A stretch of 64,000 bases of DNA from Chthonomonas sp035294165 (GCF_035294165.1 NZ_DATGLN010000224.1:10005-74004), one strand, 5' to 3'; counted from the stretch's first letter, positions 8,233-17,632 are shown. Notes: a model not told the origin generated them from the sequence alone. A program made the numbers and translations.

Positions 8233-9253
8233 GTTCATCTTCGGATTCATTGCGGCTTTTCTTCTTGCCTCTCTGCCTGGGCGAAGACTGATCGCACGTC
8301 TGAGGGCCTTGCAAATCGGGCAAAACATCAGCGAGGATGCACCGCAAACCCATACTAAAAAGCAGGGCACGCCCACCATGGGAGGCCTTCTCATCCATTT
8401 TGGGCTTACGCTTGTTATGTTGGCCTATATTGGCTTTTTTCAATGGGACATGCACCGACATCTCATCGGCGATCTCAAGCTCCTTCCTCTCCTGCTCCTC
8501 ACTCTGGCCTTTGGCGCCATCGGTTTTCTGGACGACTATCTTAGTCTTAAAAGGGGAAAGAACCTCGGACTACGTGCACGCGAAAAGTTCCTGGCGCAGT
8601 GCCTTGTCGCCGCTCTCTTCGTCCTTTGGCTGGCGCTTAACTCGGCCCCTGGCACCACTCTGGTCAACATCGCTCCGGTGCAGCTCGGTTACTACAGCCC
8701 CATTGCCCTCTACGGTTTCTACTATCTGTTCTGCCTCCTGCTGATCGTGGGGTTTTCCAACGCAACTAATTTCGCAGATGGTCTCGATGGCCTCTCTGCA
8801 GGACTAAACCTCATAACAGCGTTGGCGCTGGCCGTGCTGGTCTCCTCCCCCGAGCCAAACGTCGCTTTCTTCTGCATTGCGCTAGCGGGTTCGCTGGCCG
8901 GTTTTCTTTGGTGGAATGCCCACCCTGCGCGCGTTTTTATGGGCGACACGGCCTCTTTAGCCATCGGTGCCGGCCTGGCCGGTGCGGCGATTATGGGGAA
9001 ACAAGAGGTGGGGTTTTTAGTGGCCTCTCTCGTCTGCTGGGCCGAACTGGTCTCCGTCATCATCCAGGTGCTCGTTTTCAAATATCGCCGTAGGCGCCGT
9101 GGGCTAGACTACGCAAAAACCCACCGCGTGTTTCTTCGCACGCCGCTCCATCATCACTTTGAGGAGCTAGGTTGGCCCGAGACTCAGGTGGTACTTCGCT
9201 TTTGGCTGGCAGGCCTCGTATGTGCGGCGCTCGCGCTGCTTTGGAGATACTAG
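8225..9253 (+). CDS. mraY: Phospho-MurNAc-pentapeptide transferase
   Basis: MraY moves phospho-MurNAc-pentapeptide from UMP onto undecaprenyl phosphate, giving lipid I. It is a polytopic membrane enzyme with about ten hydrophobic segments. Catalytic and signature motifs are GTPTMGG near residue 50, FLDDYLSLKRGKNLGL around 100-115, NATNFADGLDGLSAG around 178-192, and the C-terminal HRVFLRTPLHHHFE. Length of 342 residues is normal for the shorter form. The start is set by AGGAGA upstream and by the 8-base overlap with murF. Confidence 0.95.
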   Translation: MPKFIFGFIAAFLLASLPGRRLIARLRALQIGQNISEDAPQTHTKKQGTPTMGGLLIHFGLTLVMLAYIGFFQWDMHRHLIGDLKLLPLLLLTLAFGAIGFLDDYLSLKRGKNLGLRAREKFLAQCLVAALFVLWLALNSAPGTTLVNIAPVQLGYYSPIALYGFYYLFCLLLIVGFSNATNFADGLDGLSAGLNLITALALAVLVSSPEPNVAFFCIALAGSLAGFLWWNAHPARVFMGDTASLAIGAGLAGAAIMGKQEVGFLVASLVCWAELVSVIIQVLVFKYRRRRRGLDYAKTHRVFLRTPLHHHFEELGWPETQVVLRFWLAGLVCAALALLWRY

Positions 9254-9255
9254 AG

Positions 9256-10683
9256 ATGCAACCCATCGGCAACTGGAAAGGCAAACAGATTACCGTGGTG
9301 GGTGCCGGAAGAAGTGGCCTCGCCGCCGCCGAGGTGTTGCACCAACTCGGTGCAGAGGTGTTGGTGGCCGATCAAAAACCGCCCGAACAGATGCCGGCAA
9401 CAACGATAGCGAAATTGAGGGAGATGGGAGTGCCCCTATTCGCGCCGGCCAACCCAGAGAACGCCTTCTATCCGGATACACAGCTCGTCGTTACCAGCCC
9501 CGGAGTACCAAAGCAGAATCCCCTGCTTCAGCACGCCCTCCAAAGGGGTATTCCCATCTGGTCGGAGATAGAGCTGGCCTATCGTCTTACCGACCTACCC
9601 ATTGTGGCCATAACCGGCACCAACGGCAAAACCACCACCACCCTGCTCGTTGCGGCCATGCTCGATGCTGGCAACATCCCGGCCGCCCCCTGCGGCAACA
9701 TCAGCGCCGATGAGATCAAAAAAACGTTGGTGGAGGCGGCAATGCAACGAGATGCCGCCAAAGCGATGGTGCTCGTAGCGGAAGTGTCGAGTTTTCAGCT
9801 CGAATGGACGCAGAGTTTTCGACCGAAAATAGGCGTGCTTACCAACATCACCGCCGACCACTTGGATAGGTATGCAAGCCTAGAGGAGTACGCCCAAACA
9901 AAAGCGCGGCTCTTCGCCTATCAAACAGCCGAGGATTTCGCCGTTCTTAATGCCGATGACCCCGTCACGCAAACGCTGAATATCAGCGACTTTCGCGCGC
10001 AACTCTGCTGGTTTAGCGCTTATAGAGAGCCGGCAGGCCCCATCGCTGCGTGGCGCAATGGGGATTGGCTTTTCTATCGCTCCCCTTCGACTGCAACCAT
10101 CCGTCTCTTGTCTTTAGCGGATTTTCCAAAATCCCTGCCCGGCATTCACAGCGTCGAGAACGTGTTGGCCGCCGCCATCACAGCTCTGCTGCTTGGAGCC
10201 AACCCGGAAGCCGTCGTGGAGGCCGTCCGGCGTTTCAAAGGGGTACCCCATCGCATGGAGCTTGTTGCCGAGAGCGAGGGAGTTATCTATATCAATAACA
10301 GCATGTGCACCAACATCGCCGCCGCCGTGCGCTCGTTGGAAGCGCTCTCGCAGCCGGCCATCGTTATTGCCGGCGGAGCAGAGAAAAACTTGGACTTTGC
10401 GCCGCTCACGCCGGCGCTTGTGCGCCATGCAAAAGCCCTTGTGCTTATCGGTGAGGCAGCCGAACGTATGGAGCAGACCTTTAGAAAAGGAGGGTTTCAG
10501 GCCATCTATCGCGCGGCTTCGCTGGATGAAGCGGTCCGCATGGCACGCGCTCTCGCCTCGCCGGGAGATATCGTCATTCTATCGCCTGCTTGTGCAAGTT
10601 TCGACATGTTTGCCAATTTTGAAGCTCGTGGTGCCGCTTTCCGCTCCGCTGTTAAAACCCTTCTCAAGGAGCCAAAACGATGA
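9256..10683 (+). CDS. murD: UDP-MurNAc-L-Ala--D-Glu ligase
   Basis: MurD adds D-glutamate to UDP-MurNAc-L-Ala. The N-terminal GAGRSGLAAAEVL nucleotide-binding motif and the ATP-binding AITGTNGKTTTT are clear, and the length (475 residues) fits. The frame is open back into mraY, but ATG 9256 gives the usual N-terminus and has GGAGA upstream. One oddity: the region that in well-studied MurD reads NDSKATN is NNSMCTN here, so the Asp and Lys of that motif are replaced. I still call it MurD from position and overall architecture. The stop overlaps the ftsW start (ATGA). Confidence 0.93.
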   Translation: MQPIGNWKGKQITVVGAGRSGLAAAEVLHQLGAEVLVADQKPPEQMPATTIAKLREMGVPLFAPANPENAFYPDTQLVVTSPGVPKQNPLLQHALQRGIPIWSEIELAYRLTDLPIVAITGTNGKTTTTLLVAAMLDAGNIPAAPCGNISADEIKKTLVEAAMQRDAAKAMVLVAEVSSFQLEWTQSFRPKIGVLTNITADHLDRYASLEEYAQTKARLFAYQTAEDFAVLNADDPVTQTLNISDFRAQLCWFSAYREPAGPIAAWRNGDWLFYRSPSTATIRLLSLADFPKSLPGIHSVENVLAAAITALLLGANPEAVVEAVRRFKGVPHRMELVAESEGVIYINNSMCTNIAAAVRSLEALSQPAIVIAGGAEKNLDFAPLTPALVRHAKALVLIGEAAERMEQTFRKGGFQAIYRAASLDEAVRMARALASPGDIVILSPACASFDMFANFEARGAAFRSAVKTLLKEPKR

Positions 10684-11885
10684 GCACATCGCGCCAACCG
10701 GAGCTAGGGCTTTTCGTTACCGCTGTTGTCCTTACGGTGATTGGGCTTTGGATGGTCCTAGATACCAGTTATGCCCAAACGCTCTATAACATGCACTTAG
10801 CGCACGATCCGTTCTTCTTTGTAAAACGACAGGCGATCGGCGCTTTCATCGGCTTCTGTGTGCTTGGCCTGCTTCTCTACACCGACTATCGCCGGTTGCG
10901 TGTCGCCGCCATCCCCGCGCTGCTTGTAGGGATTGGGCTGCTCATAGCGGTTCATCTTCCCCACATAGGCATCCGAATGAACGGCGCCGCTCGCTGGATA
11001 CACCTTGGCCCACTCAGCTTTCAACCCTCCGAAGTTGCCAAGCTCTGCCTCATCCTCTATGTAGCCGCCCGCCTCTCGGTGCCCCGTATCGAGGGTTCAA
11101 AAGAGTTGACACGTTCGCGCCGACCAAAAACGGTTGTCTCAATCGAGCATTTAGCGCCGGTTTTTCTGCTGAGCCTCCTCTATCTCATGCTCATTGAGAG
11201 ACAGCCAGACCTCGGCACCGCCTTTGTGTTGTTCCTTACCTTGCTTACCCAACTCTTTCTGGCCGGTGTGCGTAAACGGCACCTTCTGCTTTTCGCCGGC
11301 ATGATCGCCTTCTTGGTGCTTATCACAAGCCTTTTTGGGAGAGCTGGCGGAAATAGACAAGAGCGGATTCTCGCCTTTCTGCATCCTCAAAAAGACCTTC
11401 AGGGCATCGGCTATCAAATCTATCATGCCCGCTTGGCCGTAGGCTCTGGAGAATGGACAGGGCTGGGGCTGGGCAACGGAAGGGAGAAATACTACCTTCC
11501 ACAGGCCGATTCGGATTTCGTTTTTGCAACCTATGCCGAAGAAACAGGCCTGGTAGGGGTCTGCGTCTTATTGCTGCTTTTTGGCATCATTAGCTGGCGC
11601 GGCTTCGCCATTGCACGCTACACGTCCGACCGTTTTGGGGCGCTTCTTGCTGCCGGCTTAACCGCCCTCATCACCTGGCAGGCCATCGTTAATGTTGCCG
11701 TGGCTTCCGACTCGATTCCGGCAACGGGCGTTCCTCTGCCCTTCATCAGCTATGGTTCGACATCTCTTGTTCTTATGTTGGCTGCTATCGGTCTGCTTAT
11801 GAACATCGCCCACCAGGCCGTCCTTTCCAAGCGGCCGGCTACAGAGAAAATTTCTTCATCTCCAACATGGGAGGGTTCGCCGTGA
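10680..11885 (+). CDS. ftsW: Septal SEDS glycosyltransferase FtsW
   Basis: FtsW is the lipid-II-polymerising partner of FtsI. About ten hydrophobic segments, GAARWIHLGPLSFQPSEVAK in the middle, and later AVGSGEWTGLGLGNGREK, DSDFVFATYAEETG and SYGSTSL are diagnostic of the SEDS family; its place between murD and murG identifies FtsW rather than RodA. A long positively charged loop around residues 140-155 precedes the membrane segment with ERQPDLGTA. It overlaps murD by 4 bases and murG by 4. Confidence 0.93.
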   Translation: MSTSRQPELGLFVTAVVLTVIGLWMVLDTSYAQTLYNMHLAHDPFFFVKRQAIGAFIGFCVLGLLLYTDYRRLRVAAIPALLVGIGLLIAVHLPHIGIRMNGAARWIHLGPLSFQPSEVAKLCLILYVAARLSVPRIEGSKELTRSRRPKTVVSIEHLAPVFLLSLLYLMLIERQPDLGTAFVLFLTLLTQLFLAGVRKRHLLLFAGMIAFLVLITSLFGRAGGNRQERILAFLHPQKDLQGIGYQIYHARLAVGSGEWTGLGLGNGREKYYLPQADSDFVFATYAEETGLVGVCVLLLLFGIISWRGFAIARYTSDRFGALLAAGLTALITWQAIVNVAVASDSIPATGVPLPFISYGSTSLVLMLAAIGLLMNIAHQAVLSKRPATEKISSSPTWEGSP

Positions 11886-13027
11886 GAGTGGTGGTGACCG
11901 GAGGAGGAACCGGTGGCCATATCTTTCCCGCTCTGGCCGTGGCCGAAAGCCTTACTCAACTTCGCCCCGAAGCGGAGGTGCTCTATATCGGCAGCGCTAA
12001 CGGCATGGAAGCCCAGCTCGTTCCAGAATACGGTTGGCCTTTTCAGCCTATCGCCGCCCGCAAACTTCGCAAACTGCTTTCCCCTTCAACCTTGTTGGTT
12101 CTCTGGTCGCTTTGGAACGGTTACAAGGAGGCGCGAATCTATCTTCGGAGGTTTCGGGCCGAAGCGGTGCTCGGCACCGGCGGTTATGTGGCCGCGGCGG
12201 CCGTATTGGCGGCCGCACGTGAGGGCATTCCGTCCGTTATCTGTTCCCCCGATGTTGTGCCAGGCCGCACCAATCGCCTCCTTGCCCGATGGGCACAGCG
12301 CATCTGCATCGCTTTTCCCGCTTCCGCCGCTTACTTTCCGCCGGGCCGCGTGGTGCTTACGGGTTTGCCGCTACGAAAAGGCATCATCGCTCCGAAACAG
12401 ATCACGCCTCAAGAGGCAAGACAACACTTTCCCGGTCTGTCCCCCAATCGCTTCACCCTGCTGGTGCTGGGTGGAAGCCAAGGCGCGCGCGCCATTAATC
12501 AGGTGGTTGCGGAATCGGCCTCCGTTTTGCTGGGGGCCGGGGTGCAGGTTCTCCATCAGATAGGAAAGCGCGACTTCTCCGAGTTTTCGACCCTGCTCGA
12601 AAGGCGTGACCTGGCAAACAGAGAGGGCTACCATTCGTTTGCATTCCTAGCAATGGAAGAGATGGCCTACGCCTACCGTGCTGCCGATCTCGTGCTGTGT
12701 CGTGGCGGCGTCTCTAGCCTTTCAGAGATTTTAGCTAATGGACTCCCCTCCATTGTAGTGCCCCTGCCGACAGCTTATGCCGACCACCAAACCCATAATG
12801 CCCGCGCTTTAGAGCAGGCCGGAGCCGCCCTGTTGCTTCCCCAAGCTTCGTTAACACCAGAGCGGCTGACACAACTTGTTTTGGAGCTAAAGAACGAAGC
12901 GACTCGGCGTGAGCAGATGCACTATGCCGCCCTGGCTTTGGGCCGCCCCGACGCCGCCGAATCGGTCGCCAACGAAATTCTCTCCATCGTCGAGGCCCAA
13001 CAGGGTAAAATAGCTTCTTTAAAGTAG
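11882..13027 (+). CDS. murG: UDP-GlcNAc--lipid I GlcNAc transferase
   Basis: MurG is a peripheral membrane GT-B glycosyltransferase that turns lipid I into lipid II. The glycine-rich VVVTGGGTGGHIFPALA is at the very start and LVLGGSQGARAIN opens the second domain. VLCRGGVSSLSEI and VPLPTAYADHQTHNA contribute to the nucleotide and sugar sites. I chose GTG 11882: GGGAGGG (11869-11875) is well placed for it, it overlaps the ftsW stop as GTGA, and it gives the usual MRVVVTGGG start. An ATG at 11867 would add five residues. Confidence 0.95.
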   Translation: MRVVVTGGGTGGHIFPALAVAESLTQLRPEAEVLYIGSANGMEAQLVPEYGWPFQPIAARKLRKLLSPSTLLVLWSLWNGYKEARIYLRRFRAEAVLGTGGYVAAAAVLAAAREGIPSVICSPDVVPGRTNRLLARWAQRICIAFPASAAYFPPGRVVLTGLPLRKGIIAPKQITPQEARQHFPGLSPNRFTLLVLGGSQGARAINQVVAESASVLLGAGVQVLHQIGKRDFSEFSTLLERRDLANREGYHSFAFLAMEEMAYAYRAADLVLCRGGVSSLSEILANGLPSIVVPLPTAYADHQTHNARALEQAGAALLLPQASLTPERLTQLVLELKNEATRREQMHYAALALGRPDAAESVANEILSIVEAQQGKIASLK

Positions 13028-13040
13028 GAACATTATCGCT

Positions 13041-14459
13041 ATGCTCAAAGAGCTGCCAAAACATATTCATTTCATCGGCGTTGCCGGTGTGGGGATGAGT
13101 GCCCTCGCCCAGGCGGCATTGTCCAGAGGTATAAAGGTGAGCGGGTCCGACCCTCATGCGCAGGCCGACTCCAACCCGGCCGTGGCCAGGCTTTTAAAGG
13201 AGGGCGCCGTGATATTCGATTTTCATGCCCGTGAAAACCTCGCGCCATCCGTTGAAATGGTGGTTGCTTCAGCTGCCGTTCCAGAAGACAACCCAGAGTT
13301 GCAAGAGGCCTATCGTAGAGGACTGCCCGTCCTTACGCGAGCGGCCTTTCTCGGTGCCCTAATGGATGATCACCCCGGCCCCACCCTAGCCGTAGCCGGC
13401 ACACACGGCAAAACCACCACCACGGCGATGATCGGCGTTATGCTGCAACAGGCCGGTAAAGACCCCACTGTTTTCGTTGGCGCCGAAGTGCCTCAGCTGG
13501 GTGGGAACGCCCGTATCGGCGCGCCATCGGCTCCCTTCGTTACCGAAGCTTGCGAAGCCTACGGCTCTTTTCTGCATCTTCATCCCCACTATGCCGTGAT
13601 CACCAACATCGAGGCCGATCATTTGGACTACTATCAGACTTCTGAAAACGTGGTGAGCAGCTTTCGCAACTTTGCAGCCCAAATCCGCTCTGCCGAGGGC
13701 GCGCTGATCGTGTGCCGAGATGATCCGGGGGTGCAACAGCTTCTCAAAACCTTCCACCCGTCTTGCGCCCTCTACACCTATAGTCTCAACGATGTTAAAA
13801 TTTTAGAGGAGGGTCAACACACCCGCTTCCTTTGGAACCACGGAGGGCGTGAGCTAACAATAACCCTTTCCCTTCCTGGCCGACATAATCTGCTCAATGC
13901 CCTTGCGGCCGCTTTAGCCGGTCAGCTCTTTGGTCTTACCGAGACACAGATCGCACAAGGACTGGCCGCATTTACCGGTGTGGAACGCCGACAGGAGCCG
14001 ATCGGTACGGTGAGCCTGCCGAACGGCACCATCCAGATTATAGATGACTACGCCCACCACCCAACGGAAATCCATGCCACCCTTGCAGCCCAACGTCAAG
14101 CCCATCCCCATTCTCGTCTTCTTGTGGTATTTCAACCCCATCTCTACAGTCGAACCCGCGACTTTCTCAACGAGTTTGCTGCAGCGCTTGCTGAAGCCGA
14201 TGCGGTTATCGTTACCGATATCTATCCGGCACGTGAACGTCCCATCCCCGGCGTGCGTACAGCCGATATCGTGCATGGCGTTGTACGCCTAAAACCCTCA
14301 ATTCCGGCCATCTTTCTGCCCAATAAAACCGACGCTCCCAAAATGCTACACGCCTTAGCCCAACCCGGCGATGTCGTGCTGTTTCTTGGAGCCGGCGATA
14401 TTCGTGATGAGGCCGTCTCCTTCTTCCATCTTCTCCAAAAGGCAGGGCTTGCCGAATGA
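13041..14459 (+). CDS. murC: UDP-MurNAc--L-Ala ligase
   Basis: MurC adds the first stem-peptide residue to UDP-MurNAc. HFIGVAGVGMSALAQ near the N-terminus and GTHGKTTTTAMI (about 115-126) are the hallmark motifs, followed by DDYAHHPTEI and FQPHLYSRT in the later domains. Length of 472 residues is normal. No murB gene lies between murC and ddl, where many bacteria have it, so UDP-MurNAc must be supplied from elsewhere in the genome. The stop overlaps ddl as ATGA. Confidence 0.95.
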   Translation: MLKELPKHIHFIGVAGVGMSALAQAALSRGIKVSGSDPHAQADSNPAVARLLKEGAVIFDFHARENLAPSVEMVVASAAVPEDNPELQEAYRRGLPVLTRAAFLGALMDDHPGPTLAVAGTHGKTTTTAMIGVMLQQAGKDPTVFVGAEVPQLGGNARIGAPSAPFVTEACEAYGSFLHLHPHYAVITNIEADHLDYYQTSENVVSSFRNFAAQIRSAEGALIVCRDDPGVQQLLKTFHPSCALYTYSLNDVKILEEGQHTRFLWNHGGRELTITLSLPGRHNLLNALAAALAGQLFGLTETQIAQGLAAFTGVERRQEPIGTVSLPNGTIQIIDDYAHHPTEIHATLAAQRQAHPHSRLLVVFQPHLYSRTRDFLNEFAAALAEADAVIVTDIYPARERPIPGVRTADIVHGVVRLKPSIPAIFLPNKTDAPKMLHALAQPGDVVLFLGAGDIRDEAVSFFHLLQKAGLAE

Positions 14460-15544
14460 CCCCGACCGATAGAAAATGCAGGGTACTGGTTTTAATGGGC
14501 GGCAGCTCCTCCGAGCGAGCCGTCTCTCTGTCGAGTGGCAAGATGATTCTCGAAGCGCTCGATCCGTCGCGCTACGAGGCCACAGGAGCCGACATGGATG
14601 CTCTGTTTCGTTTAGCCGTGGAGCATTTAGTTAGCCTGTCGGAAGCAGGAAAACCGCTGCCTGGCGCCGAATGGTTAGAAAAACAACTTCATCGCATTTT
14701 GCCTGCCCAAACCGCCCAGCGTCCCGATGTCGTTTTCATCGCTTTGCATGGGCGAAACGGTGAAGATGGTAGAGTTCAAGGCCTCCTCGATCTACTCGGC
14801 ATACCCTACACGGGTTCAGGCGTTTTGGCCAGCGCTTTGGCAATGAACAAGCATATCTCCAAACAACTCTTTCGGGCCGACGGCCTGCCGACCGTCCCCG
14901 ACATCGCCGTGGCACGCGGAAAAATCCCGCCGCTAACTTCTTTATTGGAAAACATCACGTCGCAATGGGGCGGCCTTCCTGTGTTCGTAAAGCCCAACGA
15001 AGAAGGCTCCAGCGTGGGATGTACTCTCGTGGAACGCCCGGAACAGCTTGAGACCGCCATCGAAACCGCCCTCTGCTACGATACTTTGGCACTTATTGAA
15101 CCGTATGTATCCGGAACCGAGATAACGGTCGGCGTTCTGGAACACCCGGAGTCTGGCGAATTGGAAGCGTTGCCAGTTGTGGAAATCGTTCCGAGAGCGA
15201 CTTATTATGATTATAATAGCAAATATACTATCGGCGGTAGCGAGCATATCATTCCGGCGCGGCTCCCTTTCGAGGTGCTCTCGAAAGCCCAGCAGGTTGC
15301 GCGACGCTGCCATGAGCTATTGGGATGTCGTGGCATGTCCCGCACCGACATGATCGTCAAGAACCAGGAACCGTTGGTCTTAGAAGTGAACACGATTCCG
15401 GGCATGACGCCTACAAGCCTCTTGCCCGACGCTGCGGCCTTTGCCGGAATTTCGTTTACCGAACTGGTCGAACGGCTCATCCGCTGTGCCCTCCGTCAGG
15501 CAGCTACCCCAAAACAGGAGACGACCACGGCTTATGATGGCTGA
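14456..15544 (+). CDS. ddl: D-alanine--D-alanine ligase
   Basis: Ddl is an ATP-grasp enzyme making the D-Ala-D-Ala dipeptide used by MurF. Seen are VLMGGSSSERAVSL near the start, LHGRNGEDGRVQGLLDLLGI, YTGSGVLASALAMNK, VKPNEEGSSVG, and the metal-binding LEVNTIPGMTPTSLLPDAA near the end. The Tyr of the last-domain motif SKYTIGGSEHIIPA fits a D-Ala rather than a D-Lac ligase, as far as can be judged by eye. Length of 362 residues is normal. It overlaps murC by 4 bases and ftsQ by 11. Confidence 0.94.
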   Translation: MTPTDRKCRVLVLMGGSSSERAVSLSSGKMILEALDPSRYEATGADMDALFRLAVEHLVSLSEAGKPLPGAEWLEKQLHRILPAQTAQRPDVVFIALHGRNGEDGRVQGLLDLLGIPYTGSGVLASALAMNKHISKQLFRADGLPTVPDIAVARGKIPPLTSLLENITSQWGGLPVFVKPNEEGSSVGCTLVERPEQLETAIETALCYDTLALIEPYVSGTEITVGVLEHPESGELEALPVVEIVPRATYYDYNSKYTIGGSEHIIPARLPFEVLSKAQQVARRCHELLGCRGMSRTDMIVKNQEPLVLEVNTIPGMTPTSLLPDAAAFAGISFTELVERLIRCALRQAATPKQETTTAYDG

Positions 15545-16382
15545 TCTTCCTCCAAAGAGCTATCGTTCTACAGCACAGAAACGTCGGCGTGTGGTAGGCC
15601 TGCTGTCTCTTCTGCTCTTCATCGAGGTTGCTTGTGCCCTCTTCACCTCACCCTATTTGCGCGTACGCAACGTGGCTCTCAAGGGGCTTTCCGGCCTATC
15701 CCCCCAAGAGATCGCTCAAACCCAACAAACTGCCGCCAAGCTGTTGAGACATAACTGGTTTTTGGCACCCACAAGTTCGGTTCGCCGAGCATTGCACAAC
15801 TTGCCGTGGGTACGTTCGGTGCATATTGTCCGCCATTTCCCGCACACCCTGCAGCTGGTCATCGGCACACGTCAGCCCTTTTGCCGCCTCGTTGTCGGCT
15901 TGACAACCTACGAAATGGACGACGAAGGCGTGCCCATTCGCTTAGCGCGCAGCCCTCTGCCTACCTTACCCACTGTCCGTCTGCCGCAAGAGGCCGTGGT
16001 TTGCGGCAGACCGCTCGATGACATAGAGATCGGCGCTTTGCTTACCATTCTCAAACAGAGTCGAATAGAAAATCATCCTGCCATTGCAGACGTGGAGGTT
16101 GATTCTGAGCGAAATATATGCTTAAATATGTCAGATGGTATGCGCGTGCTCTTCGGCCAAGCGGAGGAAATAGAAAAGAAAATCGCTCTCCTGAATCGGA
16201 TTTATGAACTACAACCCAATGTTGCAAAACTACTTTCTGTTGTCAATCTTACGTGTCCATCACATCCGGCGGGCATCCCACGGGTCGCTTATCTGAAAGC
16301 GACCTCCCAACCGGAGGCGTCGAGCACAGCCCATTCCATACTGTTGTCGCCAAGAAACGGACGGAGCAAAATCCAAGGATGA
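15534..16382 (+). CDS. ftsQ: Division protein FtsQ/DivIB
   Basis: This is a bitopic membrane protein of the FtsQLB complex. A basic N-terminus (QKRRR) is followed by one membrane segment (about residues 22-40), then a POTRA domain starting at YLRVRNVALKGLSGLS and containing LPWVRSVHIVRHFPHTLQL, and a FtsQ-type beta domain. ATG 15534 or the adjacent ATG 15537 starts it, with AGGAG upstream at rather long spacing; the longer upstream open frame lies inside ddl. Its end overlaps the next gene as ATGA. Confidence 0.9.
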   Translation: MMADLPPKSYRSTAQKRRRVVGLLSLLLFIEVACALFTSPYLRVRNVALKGLSGLSPQEIAQTQQTAAKLLRHNWFLAPTSSVRRALHNLPWVRSVHIVRHFPHTLQLVIGTRQPFCRLVVGLTTYEMDDEGVPIRLARSPLPTLPTVRLPQEAVVCGRPLDDIEIGALLTILKQSRIENHPAIADVEVDSERNICLNMSDGMRVLFGQAEEIEKKIALLNRIYELQPNVAKLLSVVNLTCPSHPAGIPRVAYLKATSQPEASSTAHSILLSPRNGRSKIQG

Positions 16383-17152
16383 ACATTTTTACCTCTAACA
16401 TAAGTCACCGGTCCTTTATTTGGCAGCTCACGGCGCTCTGCTTCATTTTAGGGCTTATTCTTTCGGCCACTTGGCGGGTGGTTACCCAGTTCTCACGCGC
16501 CGGTACAGGCCCCCAGCGCGAAGGGTTCGTCTACGGTAGTAGCATGGATACGGCCAAAAAACTTGAGGACTACCAAAGCGAAATTAAGCACCTTCGTGAT
16601 GAAAACCAAAAACTCAACGATGAGCTTGCCCGTAGAAAGGGCGGCGCCGACACCATCAATCAAGAACTAAAGGACGCCCGCAAATTTGCAGGGCTAACCG
16701 ATCTTGTTGGCCCGGGCGTCGAGGTGATCCTCAACGACAACAAAAAGCAGTCGGTCTCCGCAAATGAACCTTACACCATGCAAAACCTTATTCATGATAC
16801 AGACATTGAAGAGGTCGTTAACGAACTGCGCGCCTCCGGTGCCGAAGCCATTGCCGTGAACGGTCAGCGCATTGTGGCCACAAGCGCCATTCGCTGCGTG
16901 GGGCCTGTTATCCAGGTAAACGGAGTGCCGACCACCCCTCCCTATGTCATCCAGGCTATTGGGGACCCCAATGCACTTTGGGGTGGCTTAAATCTGCCGG
17001 GAGGCCTTTTGCAACAACTTCGCGCAGTTAGTCCTGCCATGGTTAAGGTAGAACGAGTTCAGAAACTTCATATTCCTGCCTATGCAGGCAGTACTCAAAT
17101 GCGTTACGGTCGTGTACCAGCATCTTCTGATGTAAACGAGACAACAAAATGA
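16379..17152 (+). CDS. DUF881 (YlxW-type) membrane protein
   Basis: The DUF881 family is typical of the ftsQ-ftsA interval in Firmicutes and Actinobacteria. A single membrane segment (about residues 15-33) is followed by a coiled coil (about 58-105) and the globular DUF881 domain, with GPGVEVILND, NLIHDTDIEEVVNELRASGAEAIAVNGQRI and TPPYVIQAIGDPNAL. The molecular role is unknown; position suggests a divisome or envelope function. ATG 16379 overlaps the ftsQ stop. A longer upstream frame exists but is ftsQ shadow. The stop overlaps the next start. Confidence 0.9.
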   Translation: MNIFTSNISHRSFIWQLTALCFILGLILSATWRVVTQFSRAGTGPQREGFVYGSSMDTAKKLEDYQSEIKHLRDENQKLNDELARRKGGADTINQELKDARKFAGLTDLVGPGVEVILNDNKKQSVSANEPYTMQNLIHDTDIEEVVNELRASGAEAIAVNGQRIVATSAIRCVGPVIQVNGVPTTPPYVIQAIGDPNALWGGLNLPGGLLQQLRAVSPAMVKVERVQKLHIPAYAGSTQMRYGRVPASSDVNETTK

Positions 17153-17607
17153 AATCTTGGCAAGTCCTTTTACCGGTAACCGGTCTCATTGCCGGTGCTG
17201 CTATGGGAACGGAGGCCTTTTCCCTGTTCAAATGGCAAGTCCCTCCTCAGCTGGCCCCCTATCTATCGCTGGCCGCCCTCGCCGGGCTAGATACTGTATT
17301 CGGAGGCATACGTGCCGGCATCGAAGGCCGTTTCCAAAACGATATCTTTACAAGCGGATTCATCCTTAATACCCTACTGGCCGCTCTGCTCGCCTGGATC
17401 GGCGATCATCTTGGCATTAACCTAGCCTTTGTGGCCGTTCTCGTCCTCGGAGCGCGGGTGTTCAACAATCTCTCCCTCATCCGACGCTATTACCTCAATA
17501 ATCTTGCACTGGCAAGAAAACGCCAGCAGGAAGAGGCCGCCGCCCAGCAAGCCGGCTATAATCCCGCTCCGATCACCCCAAAATCGGAGATCGGTGAAGG
17601 AATCTAA
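17149..17607 (+). CDS. sbp: Small basic protein Sbp (DUF1290)
   Basis: This is a compact membrane protein with three or four hydrophobic segments. The signature block AALAGLDTVFGGIRAGIEG, then DIFTSGFILNTLLAALLA, and LGARVFNNLSLIRR, is characteristic of the DUF1290/Sbp family, which sits next to ylxW and ftsA in Firmicutes and relatives. The Ala/Gln/Pro tail after residue 120 is an extension. Function is not established. It overlaps the DUF881 gene by 4 bases and precedes ftsA by 25 bases. Confidence 0.9.
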   Translation: MKSWQVLLPVTGLIAGAAMGTEAFSLFKWQVPPQLAPYLSLAALAGLDTVFGGIRAGIEGRFQNDIFTSGFILNTLLAALLAWIGDHLGINLAFVAVLVLGARVFNNLSLIRRYYLNNLALARKRQQEEAAAQQAGYNPAPITPKSEIGEGI

Positions 17608-17632
17608 AATCTTATGACACGGAACAGATAGC

